Below, in pieces: positions 45,721 through 57,551 of a stretch of DNA of 64,000 bases. The notes under the pieces are model-generated. The model made no database searches. It saw nothing but the letters and a program-made list of their open reading frames with translations, and was not told the DNA's origin. Both the position numbers and the translations under genes were made by a program. Source of the DNA: Caballeronia sp. M1242 (GTDB lineage: Bacteria; Pseudomonadota; Gammaproteobacteria; Burkholderiales; Burkholderiaceae); assembly GCF_017220215.1 (NCBI RefSeq), contig NZ_CP071130.1, positions 372,001-436,000 of the forward strand, in the 5' to 3' direction. The number at the start of each line of letters is the position of its first letter. Position 1 is the first letter of the stretch.

Positions 45721-48700
45721 TCAGTTCCCCTCGTTGGGAGCGGAAGGCCGCGCGTCGGCGCCGCCGCCCGATGCGCCGTGAGCCTGCGTAGCGTCGGAAG
45801 CGGGCGGGGCGTGTCCGCTTTTCTTGCTCGAACGCGAGGACATCGTTTCGAGCACGTAGAAGAACATCGGAATGAAGAACACGGCGATGACCGTCGCGCC
45901 GAGCATCCCGCCGATCACGCCGGTGCCGATGGAATGCCGGCTGTTCGCCGATGCGCCCGTCGCGATGGCGAGCGGCACGCAGCCGAGAATGAATGCGAGC
46001 GATGTCATGACGATCGGCCGCAGACGTTCTTCGGCGGCGGTCATCGTGGCATCGAACACGGATTTGCCCGACTCGCGGTTGATCACGGCGAACTCGAAGA
46101 TGAGAATCGCGTTCTTGGCGGCCAGCGCGACCAGCATCGTGAGGCCGATCTGGAAATACACGTCGTTGTTGAGCCCGCGCAGCAGAATGGCGAGCAGCGC
46201 GCCGAAGATGGCGAACGGCACGGCCATCAACACGCCGAACGGCAGGCTCCACTTCTCGTACTGGGCGGCGAGGATCAGGAACACCATCACGAGCCCGAAT
46301 ATGAAAACGAGTGCCGACGAACTGCCCGACTGTTTCGCTTCGAACGCCTCGCCGCTCCACGCAATGCCGTAATCGGACGGCAATCCCGCTGCCACTTCTT
46401 CGAGCGCCTGAATGACCTGCCCGGACGCATAGCCGGGCGCGGCGTTCGCCGTGATCTTGACTGCCGGGAAGTTGTTGAAGCGCGTGATGAGATCAGGCCC
46501 GGTGACATAGCGCGTGTTGACCACCGACTTGAGCGGCACCATGCTGCCGCTCTTGCTCTTCACGAAGATCTGCGTGAGATCGTCGGGCCGTAGCCGATAC
46601 GAAGGCTCGGCCTGCAGGATCACTTGCCAGAGGCGGCTCGAGCGGTTGAATTGCGACACGTAGAGCGAGCCGAACATCGTCTGCATCGCGCTATACACGT
46701 CTTCGACGGGCACGCCGAGCGTCTCGGCCTTGTCGCGATCCACGTCGGCGAGCAACTGCTGCGAAGCCGCGTTGAAGGTGGACGTCACGCCGGTCAGTTC
46801 GGGCCGACGCTTGGCCTTCGCCACGAAGTCGTCGACGATCGCCGCGAACTGCGAGATGGGTGCATCGCCCTTGCTCTGAACCCACATTTCGGTGCCGCCC
46901 GTGGTGCCGAGGCCCGGTATGGACGGAGGATTGAGCGGCACCACGATGCCTTCCCTGATCTCCGAGAGCGACTTGTAAGCGTTGACCAGCACGGACCGCG
47001 CGTTTTGGGTGCGGATGTTCGCGGACTTGTATCGCTCCTCGAAGCTCTTGAAGCCCACGAAGAACGTGGAAGCGTTGTTCTTGTTCTGACTGTCGAGAAG
47101 ACTGAAGCCGTCGACCGTCGTGATGCTGCCGACGGCCGGCTGCTTCATGAAATACTCGGTGACGCGGTCCGACACTTGTCCGGTTCTGTCGAGCGACGCC
47201 GCGTCCGGCATGATGACCGCGCCGAGCAGATAGCCCTGGTCCTCCGGCGGCAGGAACGCGGTGGGAATGTCGCGCATCATCACCACAGCCAGCGCGATCA
47301 ATCCGGCAAAGAGCAGCAACGCGATCACGAAGCGTTTGATAACGAGCCGCACGACGCTCGTGTAGCCCGCCGTCATGCGCGCGAACTGGCGGTCGAACCA
47401 GCGGAAGAAGCCTTTCTTCTCGTGATGCCCCGGCTTGAGCAGCAGCGAGGCGAGGGCAGGCGACAAGGTCAGCGCGACGATGCCCGATATGATGACCGAT
47501 ATCGCGATGGTAATGGCGAACTGCTTGTACATCTGCCCCGTGATGCCGCCGAGAAACGCCACCGGCACGAACACGGCGCACAGCACGAGTACGATGGCGA
47601 CCACCGGCCCGGCCACTTCGTCCATCGCGAGCTTCGCGGCCGCCTTCGGATCGAGCTTGTGCACCGTCATGTTGCGCTCGACGTTTTCAATCACGACGAT
47701 CGCATCGTCCACGACAATGCCGATAGCCAGCACCATGCCGAACAGCGTCAGCATGTTGATCGAGAAGCCGAGCGCCGACATGCCCATGAACGTGCCGACG
47801 ATGGACACCGGCACTGCGAGCACCGGAATCAGCGTGGCCCGCAGGCTTTGCAGGAACACGAACACGACGATCACCACGAGCACGACCGCTTCGAAGAACG
47901 TGTGCACGACATCGGAGATGGAGGCCCGCGTGAACTCGGTCGTATCCATCGCGATCTGGTAGTCGATGCCTTCCGGGAACGACTTCTTCATTTCTGCGAG
48001 ACGCGCGCGCACCTGCTTCGACACGTCGAGCGCGTTCGCGCCCGGCTGTTGATACACCGCGAGCACGGTCGCGGACTTGCCCTGAAAGCGGCTGCGAATG
48101 GAATAGTCTTTCTGGCCGAGCTCCGCGCGACCCACGTCCTTCAGACGCACGATAGCCGCGCCGCCCGACTCCGCCCGGATGATGATGTTCTCGAACTGCG
48201 ACGGCTCCGTGAGCCGCCCCGATGTCGTCACCGCGAACGACTGCTCGACGGGCGCGCCCGTCGGCGATTGCCCGAGACGTCCCACCGCGAACTGCTGGTT
48301 CTGATTGGCGACGGCCGTCTGCACATCGGCGGCCGTGACGCCGAGTTGCGCCATGCGGTCGGGTTTGAGCCAGATGCGCATGGCGTAATCGGGCGTGCCG
48401 AAAATGCTCGCCTGATTCGCGCCGGGAATGCGCTTGAGCGCATCCAGCACGTAGACGTTCGCGTAGTTGGCGATATACGTGGCGTCGTAACGCTCGTCGG
48501 GCGAATAGATGGCAATCACCATCATGAACGCCTGCGACTTCTTCTGCACCTGCACGCCTTGCGCCGTGACCGACTGCGGCAGTTGCGGCAACGCGAGATT
48601 GACGCGGTTCTGCACGTCCACTTGCGCCAGCTCCGGGTTCGTGCCGATCTCGAAGTACGCGTTGATGGTCAGGTTGCCCGTCGAGGAACTCGACGAGCTC

Positions 48701-48939
48701 ATGTAGATCATCCGGTCGGCGCCATTGACCTGCTGCTCGATCGGCGCGGCCACGTTGTTCGCGACGACATCGGCGCTCGCGCCCGGATAGGTCGCGGAGA
48801 TGGTGATTTGCGGCGGCGTGATGTCCGGATACTGCGCGGTCGGCAGCGCGAGCATCGCGAGCGCGCCGCCCAGCGTGATGACGATGGAAATGACCGAGGC
48901 AAAAATCGGGCGGTCAATGCAGAAATGTGAGATGTTCAT
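45721..48939 (-). CDS. RND family efflux pump, inner-membrane subunit (HAE1)
   Basis: This 1072-residue proton-driven multidrug transporter has twelve membrane helices and two large periplasmic loops, as in AcrB/MexB. The proton-relay aspartates are in helix 4 (GIVVDDAIVVIENVERNM). Family start MNISHFCIDRPIFASVISI and TYPGASADVVANNV are clear. The C-terminus carries an unusual low-complexity tail (GASGGGADARPSAP). The adaptor gene lies 53 bp upstream. Substrates may include antibiotics, solvents or lipids. Confidence 0.96.
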   Translation of the reverse strand: MNISHFCIDRPIFASVISIVITLGGALAMLALPTAQYPDITPPQITISATYPGASADVVANNVAAPIEQQVNGADRMIYMSSSSSSTGNLTINAYFEIGTNPELAQVDVQNRVNLALPQLPQSVTAQGVQVQKKSQAFMMVIAIYSPDERYDATYIANYANVYVLDALKRIPGANQASIFGTPDYAMRIWLKPDRMAQLGVTAADVQTAVANQNQQFAVGRLGQSPTGAPVEQSFAVTTSGRLTEPSQFENIIIRAESGGAAIVRLKDVGRAELGQKDYSIRSRFQGKSATVLAVYQQPGANALDVSKQVRARLAEMKKSFPEGIDYQIAMDTTEFTRASISDVVHTFFEAVVLVVIVVFVFLQSLRATLIPVLAVPVSIVGTFMGMSALGFSINMLTLFGMVLAIGIVVDDAIVVIENVERNMTVHKLDPKAAAKLAMDEVAGPVVAIVLVLCAVFVPVAFLGGITGQMYKQFAITIAISVIISGIVALTLSPALASLLLKPGHHEKKGFFRWFDRQFARMTAGYTSVVRLVIKRFVIALLLFAGLIALAVVMMRDIPTAFLPPEDQGYLLGAVIMPDAASLDRTGQVSDRVTEYFMKQPAVGSITTVDGFSLLDSQNKNNASTFFVGFKSFEERYKSANIRTQNARSVLVNAYKSLSEIREGIVVPLNPPSIPGLGTTGGTEMWVQSKGDAPISQFAAIVDDFVAKAKRRPELTGVTSTFNAASQQLLADVDRDKAETLGVPVEDVYSAMQTMFGSLYVSQFNRSSRLWQVILQAEPSYRLRPDDLTQIFVKSKSGSMVPLKSVVNTRYVTGPDLITRFNNFPAVKITANAAPGYASGQVIQALEEVAAGLPSDYGIAWSGEAFEAKQSGSSSALVFIFGLVMVFLILAAQYEKWSLPFGVLMAVPFAIFGALLAILLRGLNNDVYFQIGLTMLVALAAKNAILIFEFAVINRESGKSVFDATMTAAEERLRPIVMTSLAFILGCVPLAIATGASANSRHSIGTGVIGGMLGATVIAVFFIPMFFYVLETMSSRSSKKSGHAPPASDATQAHGASGGGADARPSAPNEGN

Positions 48940-48992
48940 TGGCCTCTTCCGCGCGACGTGCTTCCGATGCTTCCGATAGTCGACTCTTCACA

Positions 48993-50276
48993 TCACTTCT
49001 CGGTGCCGCCGCCTTCGCTTTTCGTTTGGGTCAGGGACGCCTGCGCGCCGGGAGCGGACGTCGCGGCTGGCGCGGTTGCCGGTGCCGCGCCCGGCGTCGG
49101 CGCGCTTACCACGCGCACTTGAGAATCGGCTCCGACGCGCACCGCGCCGTCCACGATCACGCGCTCGCCGGCCTTCAGTCCGCTCGTCACGAACCAGTCG
49201 TCGCCATGCCATTCGCCGACTTCGACCACGCGCTGACGCGGCTTGGATTGATCATCGAGCACCCAGACGAAATGACTTTTCGCGCCCTGCAGAATCGCGC
49301 GCTGCGGCACCAGAATCGCGTTGGGGCGGACGGCGCCCGCCACGCGCGCTTTGACGAACTGGCCAGGACGCAACGTGCCGCGCGGATTCGCGAACACCGC
49401 GCGCACGAGGAACGTGCCCGTCTCCGTGCTGAACGCCGGATTCGTGAAGTCGATGTGGCCGGTCTGCGGGTAGACAGATCCGTCTGCCTGAATGACAGTC
49501 ACGTCGAACTTGTTTCCGGGCGGAAAGTGGAGTTCGTTCTTGCTGATCTCTTCGCGCCATCTCAGCAACTCGTTCTCCGAGATGCTGAAGTTCACCCACA
49601 TCGGGTCTAACTGATAGATGTAGGTGAGCAAGCCCGATTGCGTCGGCGTGACGTAGCTGCCTTCCTGCACGCGCGCAAAACTCGACAAGCCCTTGAGCGG
49701 CGAACGGATCGTCGTATAGCTCAGGTTCAGTTGCGCGGTCTGCACTTCGCCCTGCGCGGCGATGACGGCGGCCTCGGCCTGCTTTTCATTACCGGTGGCG
49801 TCGTCGAGATCCTTCTTGCTCAACGCGTTCATCGCGGCGAGAGGCACCACGCGCGCGAGGTTCTGCTTGGTCACGTAAAGCCGCGCCTGCTGCTGCGCGA
49901 GCGCGCCCTTGGCCGTTTGCAACGCGGCCTCGAAGGGACGCTTGTCCATGAGGAACATCACCTGTCCGGCTTCCACCAGCGCGCCTTCGGTGTACATGCG
50001 CTTCTCGAGGAAGCCGTCGACGCGTGCGCGTATTTCCACTTCGCGCGAACTCTGTGTTTGCGCGGTGAACTCGAAGTCGACTGGCGTGGACTTCGACGTG
50101 ACAGTGACGACGGTGACATCGACGGCCGGCCGCGGCGCTTCGGGAGGCGGCTTGTTGCACGCAGCGAGCGCGAGCAGCACGATCGAGGCAGAGCAACGCA
50201 AGCGCAGTGCGAGCATCCGGCGCGGCAGTTCGTGGAACCGCTTGCAGTCGAGCATCTGTTTGCACATGAACGCCAT
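48993..50276 (-). CDS. RND efflux periplasmic adaptor (membrane fusion) lipoprotein
   Basis: This 427-residue adaptor connects pump and outer-membrane channel. A lipobox at LAACNKPP (about residue 40) follows a long basic leader. Adaptor landmarks are DFEFTAQTQSSREVEIRARVDGFL, the hairpin region, LNLSYTTIRSPLKGL, GTFLVRAVFANPRGTLRPGQFVKARV and VPQRAILQG. An Ala/Pro-rich tail ends the protein. A strong GGGGGGAGG ribosome binding site seven bases before the ATG at 50276 fixes the start. It is the first gene of the six-gene leftward operon. Confidence 0.95.
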   Translation of the reverse strand: MAFMCKQMLDCKRFHELPRRMLALRLRCSASIVLLALAACNKPPPEAPRPAVDVTVVTVTSKSTPVDFEFTAQTQSSREVEIRARVDGFLEKRMYTEGALVEAGQVMFLMDKRPFEAALQTAKGALAQQQARLYVTKQNLARVVPLAAMNALSKKDLDDATGNEKQAEAAVIAAQGEVQTAQLNLSYTTIRSPLKGLSSFARVQEGSYVTPTQSGLLTYIYQLDPMWVNFSISENELLRWREEISKNELHFPPGNKFDVTVIQADGSVYPQTGHIDFTNPAFSTETGTFLVRAVFANPRGTLRPGQFVKARVAGAVRPNAILVPQRAILQGAKSHFVWVLDDQSKPRQRVVEVGEWHGDDWFVTSGLKAGERVIVDGAVRVGADSQVRVVSAPTPGAAPATAPAATSAPGAQASLTQTKSEGGGTEK

Positions 50277-50879
50277 GAGCGCCTCCCCCCTGGGATGGCC
50301 GATAGTCGGGAGCGAACGCGCTGACGCGTGCTCGCCACGGCATGCTCGCGCGATGCAATTGGCGACTGCGTGCTAAACGACGGCGTGCCGCAAAAGCCGT
50401 GGCTTTCCGAGCGACGTCATCGATACAACCGAACGGCCAAGCGACGTCAATGAGCGCGAGCCTGATACTTGTGATGTGTTAGCGGACTCCGATCGTAACG
50501 GTGCAAAGCGCCCGAAAGGTCGGCTCTCCACCGTCAGGCGTGACGTGTCGATGAGTCCAGTAATAAACGAAGACGATCCAAAACGCTATAAAAAGTTTGG
50601 TGACATCGCCGGAGGACCTCGGCGCGCGTCATGCTAAACGCAGATGAATCACCGCAGTTAGCGAATGTAGGGATTGCTTATTATCTTTCCTCACCGCCGT
50701 GTCCCTTTTTGAAACGATGGTCGTGACTGTGTACTCGTGTGCTCTATTACCCGCTTTGGACGCGACTGACGCGCGTACTTGCATATCGGAAAATAACGAT
50801 ATATAATTCGCCTCAAGACGATTCGAAACGTGCGTGCTCACTGCCGCATGTGTCGGCCGTCAGACGCACGAGCAACGAA
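50277..50879. other. Divergent regulatory region
   Basis: About 600 bp separate the efflux-pqi operon from the ArsR gene. The right end holds the arsR promoter, listed separately. The rest includes AT-rich stretches near 50575-50600 and 50670-50700 that probably serve the leftward operon, but I could not define its promoter. No regulator for the efflux operon is encoded here; the nearest is the ArsR gene itself. Confidence 0.5.
50779..50807 (+). promoter_or_regulatory. Promoter with overlapping palindromic operator for arsR-OYE
   Basis: TTGCAT (50779-50784) and a perfect TATAAT (50802-50807) are separated by 17 bases. Between them, ATATCG (50783-50788) is inverted at CGATAT (50797-50802), a 20-bp operator-like dyad overlapping both boxes. 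The ATG of the ArsR gene is about 70 bp downstream. Autoregulation is inferred. Confidence 0.7.
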
Positions 50880-51173
50880 ATGGACATCGACGCAATTCAT
50901 AAGGCCCTCGCCAACCCCCTTCGCCGCGAGATTCTCGAATGGCTGAAGGAGCCGGAGCGACATTTCCCTGATCAGGAACTGCCGCTGTCGCATGGCGTCT
51001 GCGCGGGTCAGATCGATGGGCGCTGCGGCATGTCGCAGTCCACCGTTTCCGCGCACCTTGCCACTTTGCATAAAGCCGGGCTCGTCACCACCAAGCGCGT
51101 AGGGCAGTGGGTGTTCTTCAAGCGCGACGAAGCGGTCATTCAGGCGTTTCGCGATTCCATCGAGAATCTTTGA
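50880..51173 (+). CDS. ArsR family transcriptional regulator
   Basis: This 97-residue winged-helix repressor has helix-turn-helix MSQSTVSAHLATLHKAGLV and wing RVGQWVFFKRDE. It starts at IHKALANPLRREILEWL, the usual ArsR helix. Two cysteines nine residues apart (GVCAGQIDGRCGM) precede the recognition helix and could sense thiol-reactive compounds. The ATG at 50880 (MDIDAIHKAL) is preferred to longer in-frame openings. An Old Yellow Enzyme gene lies 61 bp downstream; regulator-enzyme pairs of this kind are common and suggest an electrophile response. Confidence 0.9.
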   Translation: MDIDAIHKALANPLRREILEWLKEPERHFPDQELPLSHGVCAGQIDGRCGMSQSTVSAHLATLHKAGLVTTKRVGQWVFFKRDEAVIQAFRDSIENL

Positions 51174-51234
51174 GCGTCCGGATGCGCTTCCAGGTGACAG
51201 CATCATTTCAATTAACTTAGGATTTCTTATCGTT

Positions 51235-52296
51235 ATGCCGACTCTTTTCGATCCGCTTCAGGTAGGCGCAATCACGCTCAAGAACCGCATCATCATGGCG
51301 CCGCTCACGCGCCAGCGCGCAGGCGTCGAACGCGTGCCGAACGCAATGATGGCGCAGTACTACGCCGATCGCGCATCGGCCGGTCTCATTCTCAGCGAAG
51401 CGACCTCCGTCACGCCGCAGGGCGTCGGTTATGCCGATACGCCGGGCATCTGGTCGGACGAGCAAGTGGAAGGCTGGAAGCTCGTGACGCGCGCCGTGCA
51501 CGAAGCAGGCGGCAAAATCTTCCTGCAACTGTGGCACGTGGGCCGTATTTCGGACCCGATCTTCCTGAACGGCGAACTGCCGGTTGCGCCGAGCGCGATC
51601 GCAGCGAGCGGACACGTGAGTCTCGTGCGTCCGCAGCGTCCCTACGTCACGCCGCGCGCGCTGGAACTGGATGAAATCGCGGGCGTGGTCGCGGCTTATC
51701 GCAAGGGCGCGGAGAACGCGAAGCGCGCGGGCTTCGACGGCGTGGAAGTGCACGGCGCGAACGGTTATCTGCTCGACCAGTTCCTGCAGGACAGCACCAA
51801 CAAGCGCACCGACGAATACGGCGGCCCGATCGAAAACCGCGCGCGCCTGATGCTCGAAGTGGTCGACGAGTGCATCGCCGTGTGGGGCGCGGATCGCGTG
51901 GGCGTGCATCTCGCGCCGCGCGCCGATTCGCATACCATGGGCGACAGCGACCGCGCAGCCACCTTCGGCTATGTGGCGCGTGAGCTCGGCAAGCGCAAGA
52001 TCGCGTTCATCGCGGCGCGCGAGGCAGAAGGCCCGGACAGCCTCGGACCGCAACTGAAGAAGGCATTCGGCGGCGTGTATATCGCCAACGAAGGCTTCAC
52101 CAAGCAAAGCGCGGAAGCCATCATCGAGCGTGGCGATGCCGACGCCGTGGCGTGGGGCAAGCCGTTCATCGCGAACGCGGACCTCGTGCGCCGCTTCGAA
52201 ATCGACGCGCCGCTGAACCAGCCGGATACCACGACGTTCTACGCGCCGGGTCCGAAGGGCTACACGGATTACCCATTGCTGGAGACGGCGGAATAA
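51235..52296 (+). CDS. Alkene reductase, Old Yellow Enzyme family (NemA-like)
   Basis: This 353-residue FMN-dependent enzyme reduces activated C=C bonds, quinones and nitro compounds with NAD(P)H. It has the opening TLFDPLQVGAITLKNRIIMAPLTRQRA, the substrate-binding His-Asn pair in EVHGANGYLLDQFLQD, the STNKRTDEYGG motif and the FMN phosphate region GGVYIANEGF. It is cytoplasmic. It probably shares the promoter of the upstream ArsR gene and is followed by a strong terminator. Confidence 0.94.
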   Translation: MPTLFDPLQVGAITLKNRIIMAPLTRQRAGVERVPNAMMAQYYADRASAGLILSEATSVTPQGVGYADTPGIWSDEQVEGWKLVTRAVHEAGGKIFLQLWHVGRISDPIFLNGELPVAPSAIAASGHVSLVRPQRPYVTPRALELDEIAGVVAAYRKGAENAKRAGFDGVEVHGANGYLLDQFLQDSTNKRTDEYGGPIENRARLMLEVVDECIAVWGADRVGVHLAPRADSHTMGDSDRAATFGYVARELGKRKIAFIAAREAEGPDSLGPQLKKAFGGVYIANEGFTKQSAEAIIERGDADAVAWGKPFIANADLVRRFEIDAPLNQPDTTTFYAPGPKGYTDYPLLETAE

Positions 52297-52324
52297 GCAA
52301 CGCACGCTTCGAGCATGTTTCGAG

Positions 52325-52352
52325 AACAGCGGCTTCGGCCGCTGTTTTTTTT
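52325..52352 (+). terminator. Rho-independent terminator
   Basis: AACAGCGGC (52325-52333) pairs with GCCGCTGTT (52338-52346) around a TTCG tetraloop, followed by a T-run to 52352. It ends the arsR-OYE transcript. Confidence 0.95.
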
Positions 52353-52644
52353 CGCCCAAACATCGGTTACATGCGCTGCCATGCACAGTGCAACGATCTG
52401 ATCGCTTCAAACGCACTGCGAAATTATCGCTTTCGCCCTCAACCGCACCGCGAAAATAGTGTATTGGTGCGTTTGACTCTCTGCCGGCCGTTCTCAACCA
52501 CGCGCACCCGCGCCGGAACGACACCAACCAGGTGCATGCCGCGATTCCTCTCATGAACGATTGAAGACACCGCTCATTCCTTACGTTTCTCCCGTGCCCG
52601 TCGGGCATCTAACGGTCGCGGGTTCGTCCCGCAAAGGAGCGCAT

Positions 52645-54336
52645 ATGTCGTGGCTTACGCAAACGCTGCGCAGTTACCCGGAGATTGCCATCTTTCTCTC
52701 GCTCGGCGTCGGGTACTGGGTCGGCGGAAAGTCGTTCAAAGGATTCAGCCTCGGTGCGGTGACCGCGACGCTGCTCGCCGCCATCGCCATCGGGCAACTC
52801 GGCATCACCATTTCGTCGAATGTAAAGGCCGTCTTCTTTCTGATGTTTCTGTTCGCGGTCGGCTATGGCGTCGGCCCGCAATTCGTGCGCGGCATCGCAA
52901 AAGACGGCTTGCCGCAGGCGCTTTTCTCCGTCATCCAGTGCGTGCTCTGTCTCGCGGCGCCGTATGCAGCGGCGAAGATCGCGGGCTATGACGTCGGATC
53001 GGCGGCCGGACTCTTCGCGGGATCGCAGACCATCTCGGCGTCGATGGGCCTCGCCACGGACGCGATTAATCGCCTGGGCCTGCCCGCCACCGAGACCAAG
53101 GCATTGCTCGACGCGATGCCGACCGCGTACGCCGTCACGTACATCTACGGCACCATCGGCTCGGCGATCATTCTCGCGATGCTCGGGCCGAAGCTGCTCA
53201 ACATCGATCTCGTTGCCGCGTGCAAAGAGTACGAGCAACAGCTCGGCGGAACGGCCGAACTCGGCGGGCCGGGCAGCGGATGGCACCAGTTCTCGCTGCG
53301 CGCGTATCGCGTCGCTGATCAGGGCCGCGCAGCCGGCATGAGCGTGAGCCAGCTGGAGGCGCTGCGGCCCGCCGGCGCGCGCCTTTTCATCGAACGCATC
53401 CGGCGCGAGGGCAAGATTCAGGAAGCGAAGCTCGACGATGTGCTTCAGCCGGGCGATGTGGTCGCGGTCGTCGGGCGGCGCGAGCATCTTGTCGATTTGC
53501 TCGGCGGCACGGCGACCGAAGTGGATGACGCCGAACTGCTCGCGGTGCCGGTTGAAGGCGTCGACGTCTATATCACCAGCAAGAACGTCGAAGGGCGCAC
53601 GCTCGCCGAACTCGGGCAAACGCCGGGCGCGCGCGGCGTGTTCATCCGGCGCATCAAGCGCGGCGCGACGGAGACGCTGATTCCCGTGCTGCCGAGCACC
53701 AAGCTGTATCGCGGCGACACCGTGACGCTCGTCGGACGCACGCAGGATACGACTGCGGTGGCGAACGCAGTAGGCGTCATCGACCGCCCGAGCGACATGG
53801 CTGACATGGCGTTCGTCGGTCTCGCCATCACGCTCGGCGCGCTCATCGGCGCAATCGTGATCCGCTTCGGCGCGGTGCCTATCACACTCTCGACGGCGGG
53901 CGGCGCGCTGATCGCGGGCATCATCTTCGGCTGGCTGCGCGCGATCCATCCGACGTTCGGGCGCATTCCGTCGCCGACCATCTGGTTCATGAATTCAGTA
54001 GGACTGAATGTATTCATCGCGGTCGTCGGCATATCGGCGGGCCCCGGCTTCGTCGCGGGCCTGCAAAAGCTCGGCGTGAGCCTGTTTCTATGGGGCATTT
54101 TCGCGTCGTCGGTGCCGCTCATCATCGGCATGTATATCGCGAAGTACGTCTTCAAGTTCCATCCGGCGATTCTGCTCGGCATCTGCGCGGGCGCGCGCAC
54201 GACGACGGCCGCGCTCGGCATGATCTGCGATGCGGCCAAGAGCCAGGTGCCGGGCCTGGGCTACACGGTCACGTATGCGGTCGGCAATACGCTGCTCACC
54301 ATCTGGGGGATGGTCATGGTGATGCTGATGACGTGA
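52645..54336 (+). CDS. aspT: Aspartate:alanine antiporter AspT
   Basis: This 563-residue inner-membrane carrier of the AAE family exchanges external aspartate for internal alanine. It has hydrophobic blocks at both ends and two central TrkA-C-like cytoplasmic domains (about residues 215-385, with [16 protein letters not shown] and [11 protein letters not shown]). The family signature [17 protein letters not shown] is near the start and [13 protein letters not shown] near the end. An AAAGGAG site precedes the ATG at 52645. The aspartate decarboxylase gene follows by 65 bp, the partner needed for decarboxylation-driven proton motive force. Confidence 0.93.
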   Translation: MSWLTQTLRSYPEIAIFLSLGVGYWVGGKSFKGFSLGAVTATLLAAIAIGQLGITISSNVKAVFFLMFLFAVGYGVGPQFVRGIAKDGLPQALFSVIQCVLCLAAPYAAAKIAGYDVGSAAGLFAGSQTISASMGLATDAINRLGLPATETKALLDAMPTAYAVTYIYGTIGSAIILAMLGPKLLNIDLVAACKEYEQQLGGTAELGGPGSGWHQFSLRAYRVADQGRAAGMSVSQLEALRPAGARLFIERIRREGKIQEAKLDDVLQPGDVVAVVGRREHLVDLLGGTATEVDDAELLAVPVEGVDVYITSKNVEGRTLAELGQTPGARGVFIRRIKRGATETLIPVLPSTKLYRGDTVTLVGRTQDTTAVANAVGVIDRPSDMADMAFVGLAITLGALIGAIVIRFGAVPITLSTAGGALIAGIIFGWLRAIHPTFGRIPSPTIWFMNSVGLNVFIAVVGISAGPGFVAGLQKLGVSLFLWGIFASSVPLIIGMYIAKYVFKFHPAILLGICAGARTTTAALGMICDAAKSQVPGLGYTVTYAVGNTLLTIWGMVMVMLMT

Positions 54337-54377
54337 ACGCGGACGCTGCGTGTCTCATCGTTTTTTCCTGTACCTGA

Positions 54378-56042
<1,665 letters not shown>

Positions 56043-56045
56043 AAG

Positions 56046-56076
56046 ACAATCGGGCCGCGCAAGGCGGCCCGATTGT
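56046..56076. terminator. Stem-loop between convergent genes
   Basis: ACAATCGGGCCGC (56046-56058) pairs perfectly with GCGGCCCGATTGT (56064-56076) with a five-base loop. It separates asdA from the convergent porin gene and could end both transcripts, although T-runs are weak. Confidence 0.75.
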
Positions 56077-56097
56077 CCAAGCCATCTGGCGCGACGC

Positions 56098-57291
56098 TTA
56101 GAACTTGTGGCGCATGGCGATGCGGAACGCCAGTTGATTGTTCTCGCCCGCGCCCGACGTGCCGAAGTAGCTCGACGACGAGGAACCGATCGACGCCTGA
56201 TTCTCCACGCCGTTGTTCGAACCCGAGGCTTTCTGATAGATGGCGAGCAGGTACACGTCGGTGCGCTTGCTCAACGCATAGTCGAAGCTCGCGTCGATCT
56301 GGTGCCAGTGGCCCTTCAGGTTGTCGTACAGGTCCATGTAGGTGTAGCCGAGACCCGCCGTCATCACGGGCGTAATGGCGTACTTGCCGCCGATATCGAA
56401 CGCATTGATACGCGAGCTCGAACCGACGATCGGCTCGAAGCGCGTGTTCGTCCACAGGCCGAAGACGGTCGCCGCGCCGAACGCGTAAGTCGCGCCGACG
56501 CCGAACGAGCGCAGGTCCTTCGCGTTGTTGGTCGTGCCGGTGGTGTTGATGTTGGCGATCGTCGAGCTGAATGCAGGCGTCGCAGCCGTCGGATAGTGAA
56601 TGTCCGTGTACGCCGCGCCGATGCCGAGCGGACCGGCCTTGTAGTTCAGGCCGAAGCTGTAGGCGCGCGAGGAGCCCTGAGTGGTCGTGGTGCCGACGGT
56701 CGTGTTGGGCGTGCCCGCGAACGCGCCCGCCGTGTTCGAGAAGCCATACAACGCGCCGAACGTGAAGCCGTAGAAGTTCGCGCTCGAGAACTTGACCGCG
56801 TTGTTGATCCGGCTCGACGTCAACTGGTCGAAGTCGTTCATGTGGTACCCGTAGTTGCCGGCGACGGTCTGGCCGCCGATGGAATACGCGGAGCCGAGAT
56901 AGTCGGTGCTGAAGCTGTATTGACGACCGAACGTCAGCGAGCCGACGTCGTTCTTCGAGATACCCACATAAGCCTGACGGCCGAATTCCGCGCCGCCCTG
57001 ACCAAGCGTGCCCGTGCCGCTGTTGAAGCCGTTCTCCAACGTGAAGATCGCCTTGAGGCCGCCGCCCAGGTCTTCGGCGCCACGCATGCCCCAACGGCTG
57101 GCCTGAGCCACGCCGTCGTCGTACTTCACGAGCGACTTGCCGGCGCGCGTCGTGCTGGTCGAACTGTTGTTCACATAGCTGATGCCGGCGTCGATGATGC
57201 CGTACAGCGTCACGCTGCTCTGTGCATGAGCGGACGTGGCGAGGGTGGCGAAAGCGGCGAGGGCGGCAATAGCCAAAAGATTCTTCTTCAA
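56098..57291 (-). CDS. Gram-negative porin (Burkholderia type)
   Basis: This 397-residue outer-membrane trimeric porin has a signal peptide MKKNLLAIAALAAFATLATSAHA (read here as two parts around residue 12) and the mature start QSSVTLYGIIDAGISY. Alternating beta strands run throughout, and the conserved C-terminal strand ends AFRIAMRHKF with terminal Phe. The start codon is TTG at 57291, supported by GGAG seven bases upstream. Such porins admit small hydrophilic solutes. Confidence 0.95.
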   Translation of the reverse strand: MKKNLLAIAALAAFATLATSAHAQSSVTLYGIIDAGISYVNNSSTSTTRAGKSLVKYDDGVAQASRWGMRGAEDLGGGLKAIFTLENGFNSGTGTLGQGGAEFGRQAYVGISKNDVGSLTFGRQYSFSTDYLGSAYSIGGQTVAGNYGYHMNDFDQLTSSRINNAVKFSSANFYGFTFGALYGFSNTAGAFAGTPNTTVGTTTTQGSSRAYSFGLNYKAGPLGIGAAYTDIHYPTAATPAFSSTIANINTTGTTNNAKDLRSFGVGATYAFGAATVFGLWTNTRFEPIVGSSSRINAFDIGGKYAITPVMTAGLGYTYMDLYDNLKGHWHQIDASFDYALSKRTDVYLLAIYQKASGSNNGVENQASIGSSSSSYFGTSGAGENNQLAFRIAMRHKF

Positions 57292-57551
57292 AACGTGCTC
57301 CGTGAGTTGGTTCGCGGTGTGTGGTCGCGCTGCAAGGGCAGCGCCTGTCGGCGGCGCGTCGCGCTCTGTCCGGCGCGTGGCGGCGACGGGCGCAAATTTA
57401 GCGATGACTGAAGAAAGAAATGTGACAGGGTTTACCTCGACCTCGCGTGTCTCGCCCGTGCAACGGGGCTGGCGCATCGCGCTCGGGTGTGCCAACGCGC
57501 GCACGCGTGGCCGCGCTATGCTGGGCGGGTCATCACCGCGAGCGCATAGAC

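Noticed and set aside
50629-50841. 70-codon leftward reading frame in the efflux/arsR gap
   Set aside because: No ribosome binding site, atypical composition, and it overlaps the arsR promoter; probably chance.
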